A stretch of DNA of 64,000 nucleotides from Gymnothorax reevesii (GCA_029721435.1 CM056584.1:12017739-12081738); one strand, 5' to 3'; positions 12,857-25,445 are shown, numbered from the stretch's first letter. Notes: a model not told the origin generated them from the sequence alone. Program-made: numbers and translations.

Positions 12857-12900
12857 GCTCAGTGCGCTTTTTCCAGAATGTTCCATGTCAGCTGCCATTC
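12857..12900. repeat. Local duplicate, copy 1
   Basis: GCTCAGTGCGCTTTTTCCAG followed by AATGTTCCATGTCAG matches 15054-15098 with few differences. The surrounding 60 bp are also related. Each copy lies between a CA tract and a MITE family A copy. Confidence 0.8.
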
Positions 12901-13339
12901 TCCAGAGTGAGTCTCACTCCAAGCGAGTGTGACCGCATCAAAGCAGAAGGCCGCTGTCTATCGCCTCGTACCCCCAGCTCTCCAGCACCTCCGTCCTGTC
13001 AGACACTCATTTTTCTCAGTCTGTGCCTCGCACGCCGCCGATGTGACACATCACACGTGCGGTGGCTCGGCGGACATTTTAACGCGAGCATAAATCCCGA
13101 GGCACAGTGAGCGCATGTTACCGCGGCAACCAGACATTAACTTTGATAAAACAAGAGCGCGAAGAACGTGGAGTCATCATCTCATTATAATGAGGAAAGG
13201 AGGGTGGCGATTATGATGAATTGCCTTTCCGTCAGGCTTCCCACTGGAGCGCTCACTCTCCCGCCAGGATACGCCTGGGGTCCAGACTTTCTTAGCTGGA
13301 TTGGTTGGACCTCTCTGTCGCATCAGTTCCGGCACCAAC

Positions 13340-13513
13340 GCTGTTATAAACTGGTACCTTTTTTTGCCAGTTATGTTAATCGGAATTTTACAATCAGTTT
13401 ATATAGCACAGGTTCAGGTTAACTGTAAACCACAAAGGATTCTACTTACAGTTAAAATAACAAGGAGACAATGCGTTAATTTAACTGTTAATTTCAGTCA
13501 ATTTAAAACCGTG
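13340..13513 (+). mobile_element. MITE family A, copy A
   Basis: It begins CTGTTATAAACTGGTACC, continues TTTGCCAGTTATGTTAATCG and a GGAGACAATGCGTTAATTTA stretch, and ends TTTAAAACCGTG. Same orientation as copy C at 36437. Confidence 0.75.
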
Positions 13514-14762
13514 AACCTGCGACCGCATATTTTGTATTATGTCAGAAAACTGAGGGGATTAAAACTTTGGACAAAAATTAAATCTGGTCCAACCTTTGAG
13601 ATTTTACTCATAACCCATTGCAATTGAAAACCACTCCTAATCATCCTTTCCACTTTTGTAGAACTTTAGCAATTTAATCTCTCCAGCTTTTTCCAAGCTG
13701 TTTGTTTGGAAAGTACCCAGGAATTGTGAAATTGCACCAAACTGCGCAACAAAGCAATCTGAACTGCCAAGCGTCTCGGTCACCAGTTGCCGCGCATTGC
13801 CGGACCAGAATTTTATCGAATATCATTGGGATGCCTGTCTATGCCAAGTCTTTACATGAAAACTACATGCTTCCTACTTCTTTTAAAATGAGACTCAATC
13901 ACAGTTATCCCAATCGTGTTTTAAGCTGGTTTTTGACGATGAAAATGTCAATCTTACTATTTTGAGTCTTTTGGATTAGCTTTCGGAGCGCTTGAGTCTT
14001 CTGACAGCATCTTGTGACTGTGCAAGTAGTGCAATGGTGGGGAACCATTATTACTGCAAAGCCTTGTTTTCCTTTTCATTTGATGCATTTTTTTAGAGCC
14101 ACATAAAAAATCATTTCAATAGAATTAAATATATTTCACACCTGCATTTACTTATTCCTAATATGTTAATAAAAGCACACTAGAAATGGTAAGAAAGAAA
14201 ACGCATCGACCAATTCAGATTCTGTTGCTTATGGCGGTCATTGTATGCGTTTGTTGTTTATTTGAAGGATGCAGCGCATTGGAATTTTCATGAGGATCAA
14301 TGTAAACTCCCTAATTCTCTCCTGAATTTCTCCTCAGGAAAGTTAGAGAAAAAAAAATGTGTCGCCTATTGTGCAATCTTGTCTCCATTTATACACATTT
14401 CCGTAATTCAGCAGGACTGACCTAGAATTTTGAAACATTGGGATCTCCACGAGAGTTCAGAGTAGGCTTAAAGTTTCACAGGTTTTAATGAAGAAACTGC
14501 ATGTGATGGAACCACATATGGGATTGCAGTGTGGAAAAGTTTGAAAGGATACTGTAGAAGGTAGCAAATACAGTTCTCCCTAAAAGGCATAAGCCAGGTA
14601 CTTCATCTGCATGAAGTCTCAGGAAATGCCTACTGAGCAACGTCGCTTCAAAATGTTGATGTTCACCTTTTTTAAAGTGCTACATGTAGGTGAGCGTGCA
14701 CTTGTGGACATGTGAGCGTGTGCGTGGGTGGAGACTTGAGCATGAGTGCAAGTACTTGCGTG

Positions 14763-14804
14763 TGCACACACACACACACACACATACAAACACACACACG
14801 TGTG
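14763..14804. repeat. (CA)n microsatellite
   Basis: CACACA with a TACAAA interruption, ending CACGTGTGTG. Confidence 0.9.
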
Positions 14805-15053
14805 TGAGCATATGTATTCCAGCGTTCGCACGTGCTTGTGAGTTTGAAAGGGGTCCTTGGGGTCCCCAGCATTGGCGTTATTCTTGAGGGGTGCCCTCAG
14901 AATGTGCGTGGCTGGGGGTGTGATCCCCTTAAATTTCAAAGAAAGTCATTTCACTCATCTATAATCAAACATCTATAAACAAAATAAACAAACCTTACTC
15001 ATCCTCTCTTTTCTCTCATAGCAAACTCCAGTTATAACAACAATGCTGAATCA

Positions 15054-15098
15054 AAGCTCAATGCACTTTTTCCAGAATGTTCCATGTCAGTTTCCATT
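15054..15098. repeat. Local duplicate, copy 2
   Basis: GCTCAATGCACTTTTTCCAG followed by AATGTTCCATGTCAG, direct orientation relative to copy 1, 2.2 kb away. Confidence 0.8.
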
Positions 15099-15194
15099 CA
15101 GGAGGAGGGGAAGACTGAGGGACAGTGTAAAAAATAACACTAGAAAAGGAAAAGAATGAGGGGGAAAGTAGATGGGGAAAAATGAGCAGGAATG

Positions 15195-15214
15195 GAGAGA
15201 GAGAGAGAGAGAGA
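15195..15214. repeat. (GA)n microsatellite
   Basis: GAGAGA run abutting MITE family A copy B. Confidence 0.9.
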
Positions 15215-15219
15215 TGGAA

Positions 15220-15431
15220 CACTGTTATAAACGGACTGAAGTTAACAATTAAATTAACGCATTGTCTCCTTATTTTAACTGTAAGTAGATTCCTGTGCGC
15301 ATTTGACTGTGGCTTACAGTTAGCATACACGGAAGCTCGTTATAAACTGATTGTAAAATTACAGTTAAATTAACTGTCAAAAAAGGTACCATTAAAATAT
15401 CTGGTAAAAAAAGTGCCAGTTTAAAACAGTG
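15220..15431 (-). mobile_element. MITE family A, copy B (inverted)
   Basis: The ends are CACTGTTATAAACGGACTGA and the reverse complement of AGTGCCAGTTTAAAACAGTG. The body matches copies A and C in reverse. It follows directly after a (GA)n tract. This is the longest of the three copies (212 bp) and has the best-preserved ends. Confidence 0.8.
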
Positions 15432-15805
15432 AAGAGAGGGAACGATGCTGAGAGACTGGAAAGGAACTGTGCGGAGGGTGAAACAAGGTCTTATCAGCAC
15501 AGCCGTAAACCTGACAACTTCCTTTTGTACATCAGAGATGAATGTGACGCTCTCCTGAGAAAAACAGGTCTTTGTCTTGTAAACTGATTCTTGTGACACG
15601 TTTCTGATGGAAAATTATGCACACGCGCCCTCAAACAGACAGGCTCCCCCGCCCACTTCAGTAGCGAAACACTTGCCCGTAAGCACGCTCACTCATGCTT
15701 TCACATACACCCTCACTCGCCCACAAACGTCCGCGCTCATCAACACATGCGCTAGTGCTTGCACACTCATCTGCTTAAGGACTGAACCATGAACGTGCTC
15801 GCTCT

Positions 15806-15856
<51 letters not shown>
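15806..15856. repeat. (CA)n microsatellite
   Basis: Nearly uninterrupted CA units, followed by CGCACGCGCGCACGCGCC. Confidence 0.95.
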
Positions 15857-15860
<4 letters not shown>

Positions 15861-15890
15861 GTGCCCGCACGCGCGCACGCGCCAGCACAC

Positions 15891-16110
15891 ACTAATCCTT
15901 GTACTTCCATCCTTGTGAGGACATTACATTCACTTCCATTCACTCTTCCTGTGTCTCTATAGCCTTCCCCTAATCTTAACAATGAGCAGCACGTGCCTAA
16001 CCTGAACGGTTACACTCATCTTAAACTATCCCTAATTCTAACCTTACCCCCAGCCTTAACTAATGAGTAACAATTTGTAGTTGTCAGGTAATGCAAAAAT
16101 GTCCTCACTT
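15891..16110. mobile_element. MITE with telomere-like interior
   Basis: The text CTTGTGAGGACATT near the left is mirrored by AAAATGTCCTCAC near 16096-16108. The interior contains degenerate CTAACC/CCTTAACC words. This matches a common fish repeat beginning after a CA microsatellite, and a CA tract does lie just before it. Confidence 0.7.
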
Positions 16111-18079
16111 CTCAATAATGTCCCCAATTCGTAGGAAAGAAACGTTTTCTGCTTCTCAATGTGAAGCAAGTACAAGAACACACACAAGCACGCAAGCGAC
16201 ACAATCTCATGACCAGGATAACCATTTGGAGGGTTTGTGTGGGAGATGGCTCTGGGAACTCGGCAGTTTTCTTTTCTGATGTATGTAGAAAAAATTCTCC
16301 CCACCAGGTAGTCCTCACCCTGTGGCGCAGTGGCTGACTTCTAACTCGGCCCATGTGCTCATGAATTTTAATGAAGAGGCCCAGCAGGACCCTGATAGGC
16401 TTCTTAACTCTTCAGCTCCCAGACACTATTTTCAAAAAAAAAAAAAAAACTCACATTTTTCATTCTCTCAGGTCTCACCTGCGGCCCTGCACTATCATGG
16501 AGGGAGAAAGAGCAGGAGTTTACCACAGTTAAAATACCATCGATATAATATACAGCACACCTGAGCCAGGTCATCCATTCTGTTAGTGTGAGTTCATTAA
16601 CAAAGTGCCTCAACCCTAAATAAAATCTTAGGACTAATTGGAAAATGCTGATAAAATGCACTCATCATAATAAGCAGGAAGTAATAGGATGAAACAGGCT
16701 TATATATTTGCACAGAGTTATCCTTTAAGATGTATAAAACAGTTTCACACACAAACTAGCTGACTTATCAGGTGACTCTTGAAAGCTTAGAAAATGTTTG
16801 CAAAGCTTCCGGACAATAAGAAAAATCTTCAGGCAGTCTCACATTGATTTAGCACAGGATGAGCATGAGCATGAAAGGATCACGATTTCCCTTTACCAGT
16901 CAACCTGTTCCCTGAAGTTCATTGATCTCTGGCCATTTGCAAAATCACTGCAAGATCACAAATGGGAGATGAACACTGTCACATGTGCTGGCACACACTT
17001 GCATTCATGTGCATACACGAGGCTCATCTCATTCTGTTGCTAGGTGAGTGAGTGAGTAACTGAGTGAATTGAGACTTTGCAGTGAATGTGCGATGCCAGT
17101 TCCCCGGCTCACGTCTGAGAGGTGAACATTAGCAGTGGGGGCGTGGAGGGCTAAGCTTCGATCTGTTGATGCATAATTGGATCTATAGTCATTCTCTCAA
17201 TGTCTCTTTTTGTAATCAATGTTTAGAAGGGATATTGGGCCGTTATAGTGGTGTCATAAGGCTGGACACTGGGAAATTGGTCGCTCAGTGCATGCATATG
17301 TTACCTAAATGTAAGGTCCAGGAACAAGAGTACGGGCTAATATGAGGGGGTGTTGTCAATAGAAAGGAGGGAGTGGTCTTTAATCTACAGAGATAAATGG
17401 AAGCAAACTTGTACTCGTGCTAAATAGCGATAATGCCAAAAATATACAGGCAACAGATTGTGTTTCTCTGTGATGTGGCTACATATTTATATGTCAACAG
17501 TACATTTGAATGTGTGTGTTTGAGTGTGTCTGTGTGTGGTACGTGGTAGTTGTATACACGGATTGGGTTAGCAGTGGCCTTGCACTGCATTAAGTGTGCT
17601 TCCTGTTACAAGAAAGCATTTATTCTCTCCTTATTTTCACTGTAGGCACCCACGCACGGCCACGTTTAGTCGCACCAGCAAAAACACGAAACGCACGTGT
17701 TCACAAGTGTTAGGCGCTACACACAGTCAATAGATCAGCCTTGAACCCAGGTGACACAATATCTGAACTGAAAATGTTAGGAGATGTCTTGTCAGGTGCC
17801 TTGATGCCTTAAGTGAAGATAAGATCGAAACAAATCGATGCGGTTGGATTTTGGGCTGAGTACTGGACAAGGCTTTAGGCTGTCAGAGCAGTGCAAACGC
17901 CAGCAAAATCATCAGTTTAAAACCCTTAAAAACACACTAGCTTTTTAATTGGACAGAAAAGCCTGTCAATCAGAGAAAAAAATGTTTTCTTGATATCTTT
18001 TTCTGTAAAATGAGCTGATTTACTGAATACACAAGTCCAATCAACTGATACATGTGCTGCCTGCCCATACTTCAGTAAC
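16111..18079. other. No gene recognised
   Basis: A tRNA A-box-like TGGCGCAGTGG at about 16322 has no partner B box. Otherwise nothing identifiable. Confidence 0.45.
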
Positions 18080-18680
18080 CCACATAGCAGACAGGTTTGG
18101 CCTGGATCCAGTGTCGAGCTGGCACTGCTGGGCGACTGCTAGCATGTTAACCGGATGTGGGCCAGGTCTGGCAATGTCGGCACCGTTTATGTGATGGCAT
18201 GCCACATGCCCCACATAGCAGACGAGTCTGGCCCAGATCCGATGTCAAGCCGGCACTGCTGGGCGACTGCTGGCAGGGCAAGTGGTATGTTGACCGGATG
18301 TGGGCCAGGTCTGGCAATGATGGCACCGTTTCTGTGATGGCATGCCACATGTGGGCCGATTGTATGCAAGCTGGCCCGGGGCCGGCTCTGGCAAACCAGA
18401 TCTGGGTCACAACAAGGGCCGTCATTCTTCTTGTATGTGGGCCAGAATTGGGCCGTAAAAGTGCATTATTTTGGCCAGTACTGGGCTAGACTAATTTTGC
18501 TATGTGGGTGTGAGCAGATTGTATCTGCACTGGCCCAGTGCTGGCCCATATGTGGGCCAGCTCTGGCAAACCAGATCTGGGCGACAAAAGGGCCGTCATT
18601 CTTGCTGCACATGGGTCAGAACTGGCTGTGTAAGTGCATTATGTGGGCCAGAACTGGGCCAGACCAAATTTGCTATTTGG
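18080..18680. repeat. Two-unit tandem repeat rich in TGGGCCAG
   Basis: Unit A (about 131 bp, starting CCACATAGCAGAC at 18080 and 18211) contains GGCACTGCTGGGCGACTGCT and GATGTGGGCCAGGTCTGGCA. Unit B (about 159 bp, starting near 18351 and 18510) contains GGCAAACCAGATCTGGG and AGGGCCGTCATTCTT. Both share TGGGCCAGA words. Similar tandem repeats occur in fish genomes. The overlapping ORFs on both strands are shadows. Confidence 0.8.
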
Positions 18681-21531
18681 GAAGGTTCTGCATAAATATG
18701 AAGCAGTGTGTCAGTCAGCATTCTAGAGTGTTCCATCGGGTTACAAGCCATCATGACAGGGAGTAACCTTCCCTCCAATCTACCAGGCCTTGTCCACTCT
18801 AAGACTCAGAAATTTCAGCAGGTCCCTGGACTGTCATGTTGTTATGTATTGAAAGCGGTTACAGTTTTGACTGACATTAAATGTTGGAAAATCAGGGTTC
18901 AATATTTTGTCCCAGACACCTGGATTTGGTAGTACTGTGTTTTGTTTTGTTTTTTTTTTGTTTTTTCCATGCTCATTTCTTTGAATTGGAGAGGGTGGAG
19001 AAGTGCCAAAGCAGTCATTGAGAAGTGCCGCACCAGCACCATTTTGATGATTGATGAATGTGCCTCATGATTCTCTCACCAGAGCATCACTCCATGTGTC
19101 CCAGATACAAAGAAGAGGCTGACAGTCACATATCTATCACTATGAGACAAACAACCCTTTACTGTTCTTTTCTGCTTGTACATGACATCCCTTGCATTTA
19201 AAAATTATCTGGGGTTCCTCTGTTGTATTGATGGTCTCAAACAGGTGCAGTTAAACAGTTATAGCCCTATACCACTGATTGATGTGTATTTGAACATTTG
19301 TCATCTGGAACCTGGATTTAAATGGTGAGAGGTGAAAATAGTATCCCAGTGCACATAAACACCGTTTCAGTGCTGGGGCCCAGAGGATGAGGGTAATCCA
19401 AAATCCCCCCAAACCAAGACAGTCATAAGAAGTTGGCTGTCCCAGTGATCCTTCACAACAATGCACGAAGAGCCAGATGAACACTAGACAACAGTAATAA
19501 CTCTTTGTGCATTCAGGTCTACCATGAATATGTTACCATCTTGTTCAGAGTTCATTTGCAACTTGCCTGTTTTTGTTTACATTACTGCAAGGCTGGGGGG
19601 CAGGCATTTCAGTTACAATGATGACCAGGTGAATGAGGTTATTACTCACCTGAGTGAAACTAATGCTTAGGCACGATCACTGCCACCATAACTGACTGAA
19701 TTTAATTGACCTAGGCTGCATGTTAAGGTAAGCTGAATGCATTTACCTTGTGTGGTGTCCTACACCATTCCATGACCATATTAAAATGTACTTATTGTTG
19801 GGATATCGACAGAGTATGGGACACAATTAACCAAATTGCTTGTTCTCATGAATTCAAATAAGAACATGTACATTTTAATATTCAAGTGACACTGACTCTG
19901 GTGCATCATATTTTGACAGTCCTTCCATTTGTGCTGCTGTATATCTGAACAGAAATAAATTTGTCATGTGCCTTGCTGATGCCAAAGGGGACACCCAGCA
20001 GTTCCCCATCTGGGATTTAAACCAGCAACAAGAAGAAGTAAAAAAAAGTTACCCAAACCTTGTTATGACACAGTTGGCCCCATAAATCTAAAGAAAAGTT
20101 AGAGAATTTTCACACTTCAGTGCTGCACTAGCTGTGAAACATATTAGTTTGGCTGTTGACTGATGTTTGACTTGGTTTTTTTTTTTTTTACCATTACTGA
20201 TCCTCTCCCCATCCCACACAGACGCACGGACCATTACACGTCATGCAAATGAGAATGGTGGTCTATTGCTGCACCCCCCTCCCCTTAAGTTTGAGCTGAA
20301 TAATTAGCCCCAGGTCCATGCCATTTCAATGCCCATGAGTTCAAACACTGAAAAAAATCCATCTTTTCTCCTCTTCACTCGATAGCGTTTATCAGAATGG
20401 AGTAAAATGGGGTTCTAGATTAAAACCAAACAAAACAAAAAAAAAGAGAAAAACTAAATGGTTAACTCCCATCGCATAAGCACGTGTTTATAGTACAGAT
20501 GGCGTGCGGAGAATGCCAAAATAAGGAACAGTTGCTGCTGTTTTTGTTTTTGTTTTTTTTTTCTTGAAGAAAACAGATAAAATGACAATAAAAATGTGTG
20601 AGTGCCAATACGAGCTAGCGGTTTCGTGGAGGAGGATGGTAAAAGAGGCTGCTTTGATAGGATCTGCAGAGAAAGGGCCTCGAAGATGGCCAGAAGGCAC
20701 ATGAATGCGGTTATCGCATTGCCTTGATATCAGTGAGACGCTCTGTGTGCTCCTGTTTTAAAGCCCCCGGCTGACTCGCCCTGTTTGTCCATCATTTACC
20801 CTGAAAGAGGTACTTAGTCCATAAAAAACCCTGATCTAGTTTGTTTGAATTGCATGAGAGCTTGTTTTGTAGAATGCAAATGGTAAATAAGCTCGTAAAA
20901 GATGAGAGCTTTTTGCTGTCTAAAGATGATAGGCTGAAGACAAATGTAGCACAGGGACCAATGGGTGTGGTCAGTCATCAAGACTTGGTGTGTTTCGACA
21001 ATTTACAGATCGGTGACAATTTAACAGAAAAATAAAACGGAATAAATGTGTAGACCAACTTAACAAATGCAGACACTTCCGTTCATTTTCCTGGCATGGT
21101 ATGTGTCCACTCGACCCATTAGAGGTGGAAGGGTCACTGCGAATCATTGCAGTTATTCTGTGTGATCATCTTTATGTCCTGTGATGAAGCATTATTTTTA
21201 CAGGAAGGGCGTGGTCTCTTCCAGGATGACAGTGACCCGAGCCCCACGGTGTGCAAGGGGTCACTGAGTGGTTTTAATGAGCGTGAAAATGATTCTGAGC
21301 AGAAGCCACGGCCTTCAGTCCTCGAATCTCAAACCAAATGAGCTTATATGGGATATTTTGGGACCGCAGGTTAGACATTGCTCTCTGTCACCATTATAAA
21401 AACACCAAATGGAGGAATAGCTCTCCAAGGAAAGTAACTCCATCCCTCCAGTAAGGCTTTACACTTGTAGACTGTATGCCAATGAGTTTTGAAGCTGATC
21501 CGGCAGCTTGTGGAGGCCAAACACCTTACTA
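18681..21531. other. No gene recognised
   Basis: This contains a T-run near 18950, a perfect octamer ATGCAAAT at 20243-20250 in a non-repetitive patch, and an inverted pair ATTAAAATGTAC/GTACATTTTAAT at about 19781 and 19868. No exon seen. Confidence 0.45.
20243..20250 (+). promoter_or_regulatory. Octamer motif ATGCAAAT
   Basis: An exact POU-factor octamer. A single 8-mer is expected by chance at this window size, so function is speculative. Confidence 0.2.
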
Positions 21532-21818
21532 AGGGAGCTTGTCAATATTCTGAACGCATTCAAATTTGAACAGGCATTCATAAATGAACAAGTCTACGTT
21601 TGTGTTAAGTTAAAAAACGAACGGCAGAGTGTTCAAAAATGAACAAGCATGCATTCATTTTTGACCGGACAGCATTCAAAAATTAATGCAGCTACCCTCT
21701 CTGGCGTTACAAAATGAATCTGCTTTCCACTTCGCAAAATTTACACCAAAATGCGTAAATATTTCCTACTTATGGGAAAAAAAATTCCCCGTCTCCCATC
21801 CTGCAGAATTTAGAAGTA

Positions 21819-23313
21819 CGCTGCTCAAAAAATAAAGGGAACACTTACACAACACAATGTAACTCTAAGTCAATCACACTTCTGTGAAATCAAACTGTCC
21901 ACTTAGGAAGCAACACTGATTGACAATCAATTTCACCTGCTGTTGTGCAAATGGAATAGACAACAGGTGGAAATTATAGGAAATTAGCAAAACACCCCCA
22001 ATAAAGGAGTGGTTCTGCAGGTGGTGACCACAGACCACTTCTCAGTTCCTATGCTTTCTGGCTGATGTTTTGGTCACTTTTGAATGCTGGCGGTGCTTTC
22101 ACTCTAGTGGTAGCATGAGACGGACTCTACAACCCACACAAGTGGCTCAGGTAGTGCAGCTCATCCAGGATGGCACATCAATGCGAGCTGTGGCAAGAAG
22201 GTTTACTGTGTCTGTCTGCGTAGTGTCCAGAGCATTTAGGCGCTTCCAGGACACAGGCCAGTACATCAGGAGACGTGGAGGAGGCCGTAGGAGGGCAACA
22301 ACCCAGCAGCAGGACCGCTACCTCTGCCTTTGTGCAAGGAGGAACAGGAGGAGCACTGCCAGAGCCCTGCAAAATGACCTCCAGCAGGCCACAAATGTGC
22401 ATGTGTCTGCTCAAACGGTCAGAAACATGAAGATGGGTGGGGGTTGTGCTCACAGCCCAAAACCGTGCAGGACGTTTGGCATTTGCCAGAGAACACCAAG
22501 ATTGGCAAATTCGCCACTGGCGCCCTGTGCTGTTCACAGATGAAAGCAGGTTCACACTGAGCACATGTGACAGACGTGACAGAGTCTGGAGACGCTGTGG
22601 AGAACGTTCTGCTGCCTGCAACATCCTCCAGCATTACCGGTTTGGCAGTGGGTCAGTAATGGTGTGGGGTGGCATTTCTTTGGGGAGCCACACAGCCCTC
22701 CATGTGCTCGCCAGAGGTAGCCTGACTGCCATTAGGTACCGAGATGAGATCCTCAGACTACTTGTGAGACCATATGCTGATGCAGTTGGCCCTTGGTTCC
22801 TCCTAATGCAAGATAATGCTAGACCTCATGTGGCCGGAGTGAGTCAGCAGTTCCTGCAAGACGAAGGCATTGATGCTGTGGAGTGGCCCGCCCGTTCCTC
22901 AGAACTGAATCCACCACAGACTGTCCAGGAGTTGGCGGATGCTTTAGTCCAGGTCTGGGAGGAGGTCCCTCAGGAGACCATCCGCCTCCTCATCAGGAGC
23001 ATGCCCAGGCGTTGTAGGGAGGTCATAAAGGCACGTAGAGGCCACACACACTACTGAGCCTCATTTTGACTTGTTTTAAGGACATTACATCAAAGTTGGA
23101 TCAGCCTGTAGTGTGTTTTTCCACTTTAATTTTGAGTGACCCCAAATCCAGACTTCCATGGGTTAAGAAATTTGATTTCCATTGATAATTTTTGCGTGAT
23201 TTTGTTGTCAGCACATTCAACTATGTAAAGAACAAAGTATTTAATAAGAATGTTCCATTCATTCAGATCTAGGATGTGTTATTTTAGTGTTCCCGTTATT
23301 TTTTTGAGCAGTG
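21819..23313 (+). mobile_element. Decayed Tc1-like transposon
   Basis: The ends are CGCTGCTCAAAAAATAAAGG and the reverse complement of TTATTTTTTTGAGCAGTG, with TA on both sides (21817-21818 and 23314-23315). The terminal text (GCTCAAAAAAATAAAGGGAA) is a well-known fish and lamprey Tc1 end. The transposase inside is broken. It is inserted within the left part of the 5.15 kb element. Confidence 0.92.
22115..23057 (+). pseudogene. Tc1-like transposase, two deletions
   Basis: The reading frame starts [20 protein letters not shown] with a helix-turn-helix (22115-22430). It then shifts frame near 22430, where about 30 bp common to intact relatives appear to be missing. The second frame covers [17 protein letters not shown] with the first catalytic Asp and LLMQDNARPHVAG with the second. 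Near 22905 the sequence jumps from SSELNP to PQTVQELADALVQVW. This deletes about 60 bp that in relatives carry the IEHIWD-type motif with the third catalytic Glu. The end is RGHTHY and TGA. The copy therefore cannot encode an active enzyme. Confidence 0.9.
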
Positions 23314-23898
23314 TATATTGTAAGGTACATGCCTATTAAACTGCAGTTTCACGTGGACTAAAAATCCTACCAAATCTCTAGTTTGGAGATTAAATCTTTA
23401 CCGATCGTCAATCTTCCGCTATACACTTACACTTTTAATCGAGTTCGATAAGATGCTTCAACACATTCCACACTCAGGACTAGAGAGAAATTGCGATTCG
23501 ATGGTACCGGGGAAGGCCTACGTTCAGTTAGCCAAAACATTCAAACGTTGCTGTGTGAATACTTTACTGGAATGAACATCGCTTCCGTGAGGTGTCAGTA
23601 TGCTGCTTTTTCCTTCTTTTTAAAAAAGCATTTTAGAATTCCAAATCAGGATGTGACCGCTGGGCAATTTGTATGCAAAAGATTGCAAATAAATTAAATA
23701 AATTGAAATTATAGTTAACGCATTGTATCACATCATCGCGACAGCTCAAGTTCTTCTTCCGCCTTCTGAGGAGAGCAGTCGCGCTCTATCTCTGCTCCTG
23801 CCTGTGTCTTCTTTCTTTGTCTTGTTCTGTCCTGTTACCCCCCCTTTCCTTTTTTTTTTTTGGACCCTCCGCCTGCTTCTGAGGCTCTTTAAGTAAAG

Positions 23899-24345
23899 AT
23901 GGAATTAATTAGCTGGTCCCTGAATGCAATTGACAAAATTTTTTCACCGAGAAGCGGAGCACCTGGTGAACCGCGCTGCCCGGATGGGGCTTTTACTGCT
24001 GGCTACGTTTGGGACGCGTGGTCGAGATGGAAAGTTCTTTGTCTGGCGGCACTATCCCTTGAAGACGTGGAGGATGTTTATCTTTTTGGATTTATGGTGA
24101 CGGGATTTCTCCTAATTGGCAGGGGAGTTGCTCTGATCTACCGCAAAGTACGCGAGCTGGGAGCGAGAAAAATGGCCCACGCGCTGCCCTGTACCGAAAT
24201 AATTACAAAGCGCTTCAATGGAATATCGGAAAATGGTGAGTTGCTCAAAAAGACTCTGGGATCATCTGCAGAAATGCACAGAAAGATGGACACTGTTTTG
24301 AGTCAGTGGGGGGAGTTTGAAGTAAAAAATTTACAAAATGAATAG
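23899..24345 (+). CDS. Unrecognised 148-aa membrane-protein ORF inside the 5.15 kb element
   Basis: The ORF starts MELISWSLNAIDKIFSPRSG in a favourable context (A at -3, G at +4) and ends in TAG. Residues 1-45 contain SPRSGAPGEPRCPDGAF and VWDAWSRWK. A hydrophobic segment around residues 60-85 (VYLFGFMVTGFLLIG then VALIY) could be one membrane span, with basic residues (RKVREL) after it. The C-terminal third is charged and probably helical (SSAEMHRKMDTVLSQWG). A pyrimidine-rich leader precedes it and AATAAA follows at about 24525. There are no frameshifts although neighbouring mobile sequence is decayed. I recall no characterised domain matching it. It may be an accessory protein of the mobile element or a captured gene. 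Confidence 0.55.
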   Translation: MELISWSLNAIDKIFSPRSGAPGEPRCPDGAFTAGYVWDAWSRWKVLCLAALSLEDVEDVYLFGFMVTGFLLIGRGVALIYRKVRELGARKMAHALPCTEIITKRFNGISENGELLKKTLGSSAEMHRKMDTVLSQWGEFEVKNLQNE

Positions 24346-25445
24346 CGGATCAATCGAAATTGCTTGTTCCACCCGAAATTGAATAGAATTCCGCAATCAG
24401 TTTTTGGCCCCAGGTGGTCAATCTAGAATTTTTAAATTGTCCAAAATCGAATCAGTTCTTCCTCTTTATGATACTCATTTATATGCAAAAACATAATTAA
24501 AACATAATACCCCCGGAGATATAATAAATTCATCTGAATCTGAATCTAACTCTACTATTCTGTGACTATAAGAACAAGGATAACTTAGTCCCGCTCATAT
24601 CAAATTGCTAAATTATCCGTGATATTAATCATTTCTTTTAAAACCTGTGAACGCGCAAGCCAAAAACAAAAAAAAAAGCCACACTTTACAGCCCACTAAG
24701 TAGCCTACACGATGAGTTCTGCAATGATATTCAGATTTTGTTCCATTGATTGTCGCAGATTTTGCAGGCTACCATTTGACGTATTATATATTGTTCTTAT
24801 TTATTGTTCACTATTTTTTTCAGATTGAAGTCACAACACATGAAACCGCCGCTCTGTAGGAGCTGAAGTCCAGATCTGGACAAGCAGAAGAGCGAAGTAA
24901 AACCTCTGCATGTGCACAGAAGGCTATTATAAAATCAGCATGTCTGAATGTTAATAAATATTTACCCCCCCCCCCCTTTATGAATATAACCCTTATTATA
25001 AGGGTGTTATCAGTTCAATTAATGAATAAGCTTGATTGCAAGACAAACGACTGAGTAGCCTAGTCTTGTGATGCCATGGGGATTAGCTGGTTCAGGGATA
25101 CGAGATCATGGAGTGAGACCTGAATTCATGCGACACGCTGGAATACCAGTGAGAAGACTTTTGGATAATGTGCACGATTAATACTTAATTTGTTCAGTCG
25201 ACTAAGTTTATGTTTTTGTCTAGATAACCGGCATATGTTTTTGTTCAGAGAACAGGAGTAGGTCGCATATAATCCCATTCCTGAAGCGTCACCTAAATTG
25301 GCAAATGATCTTTAGCAGGCGGATTATACCCAGTATATGGAAAAAAGAAAAACTAGCCCTATTTCACTTTACGCAGTGTCTAGACATACAGCAGTTTTAT
25401 ATACGGCTGTCGATTTGAAGGGAATAGGATAAGGATTAGGGATTA

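Noticed and set aside
16313..16345. tRNA-like A box TGGCGCAGTGG, possible SINE
   Set aside because: No B box at the right distance and no tail repeat.
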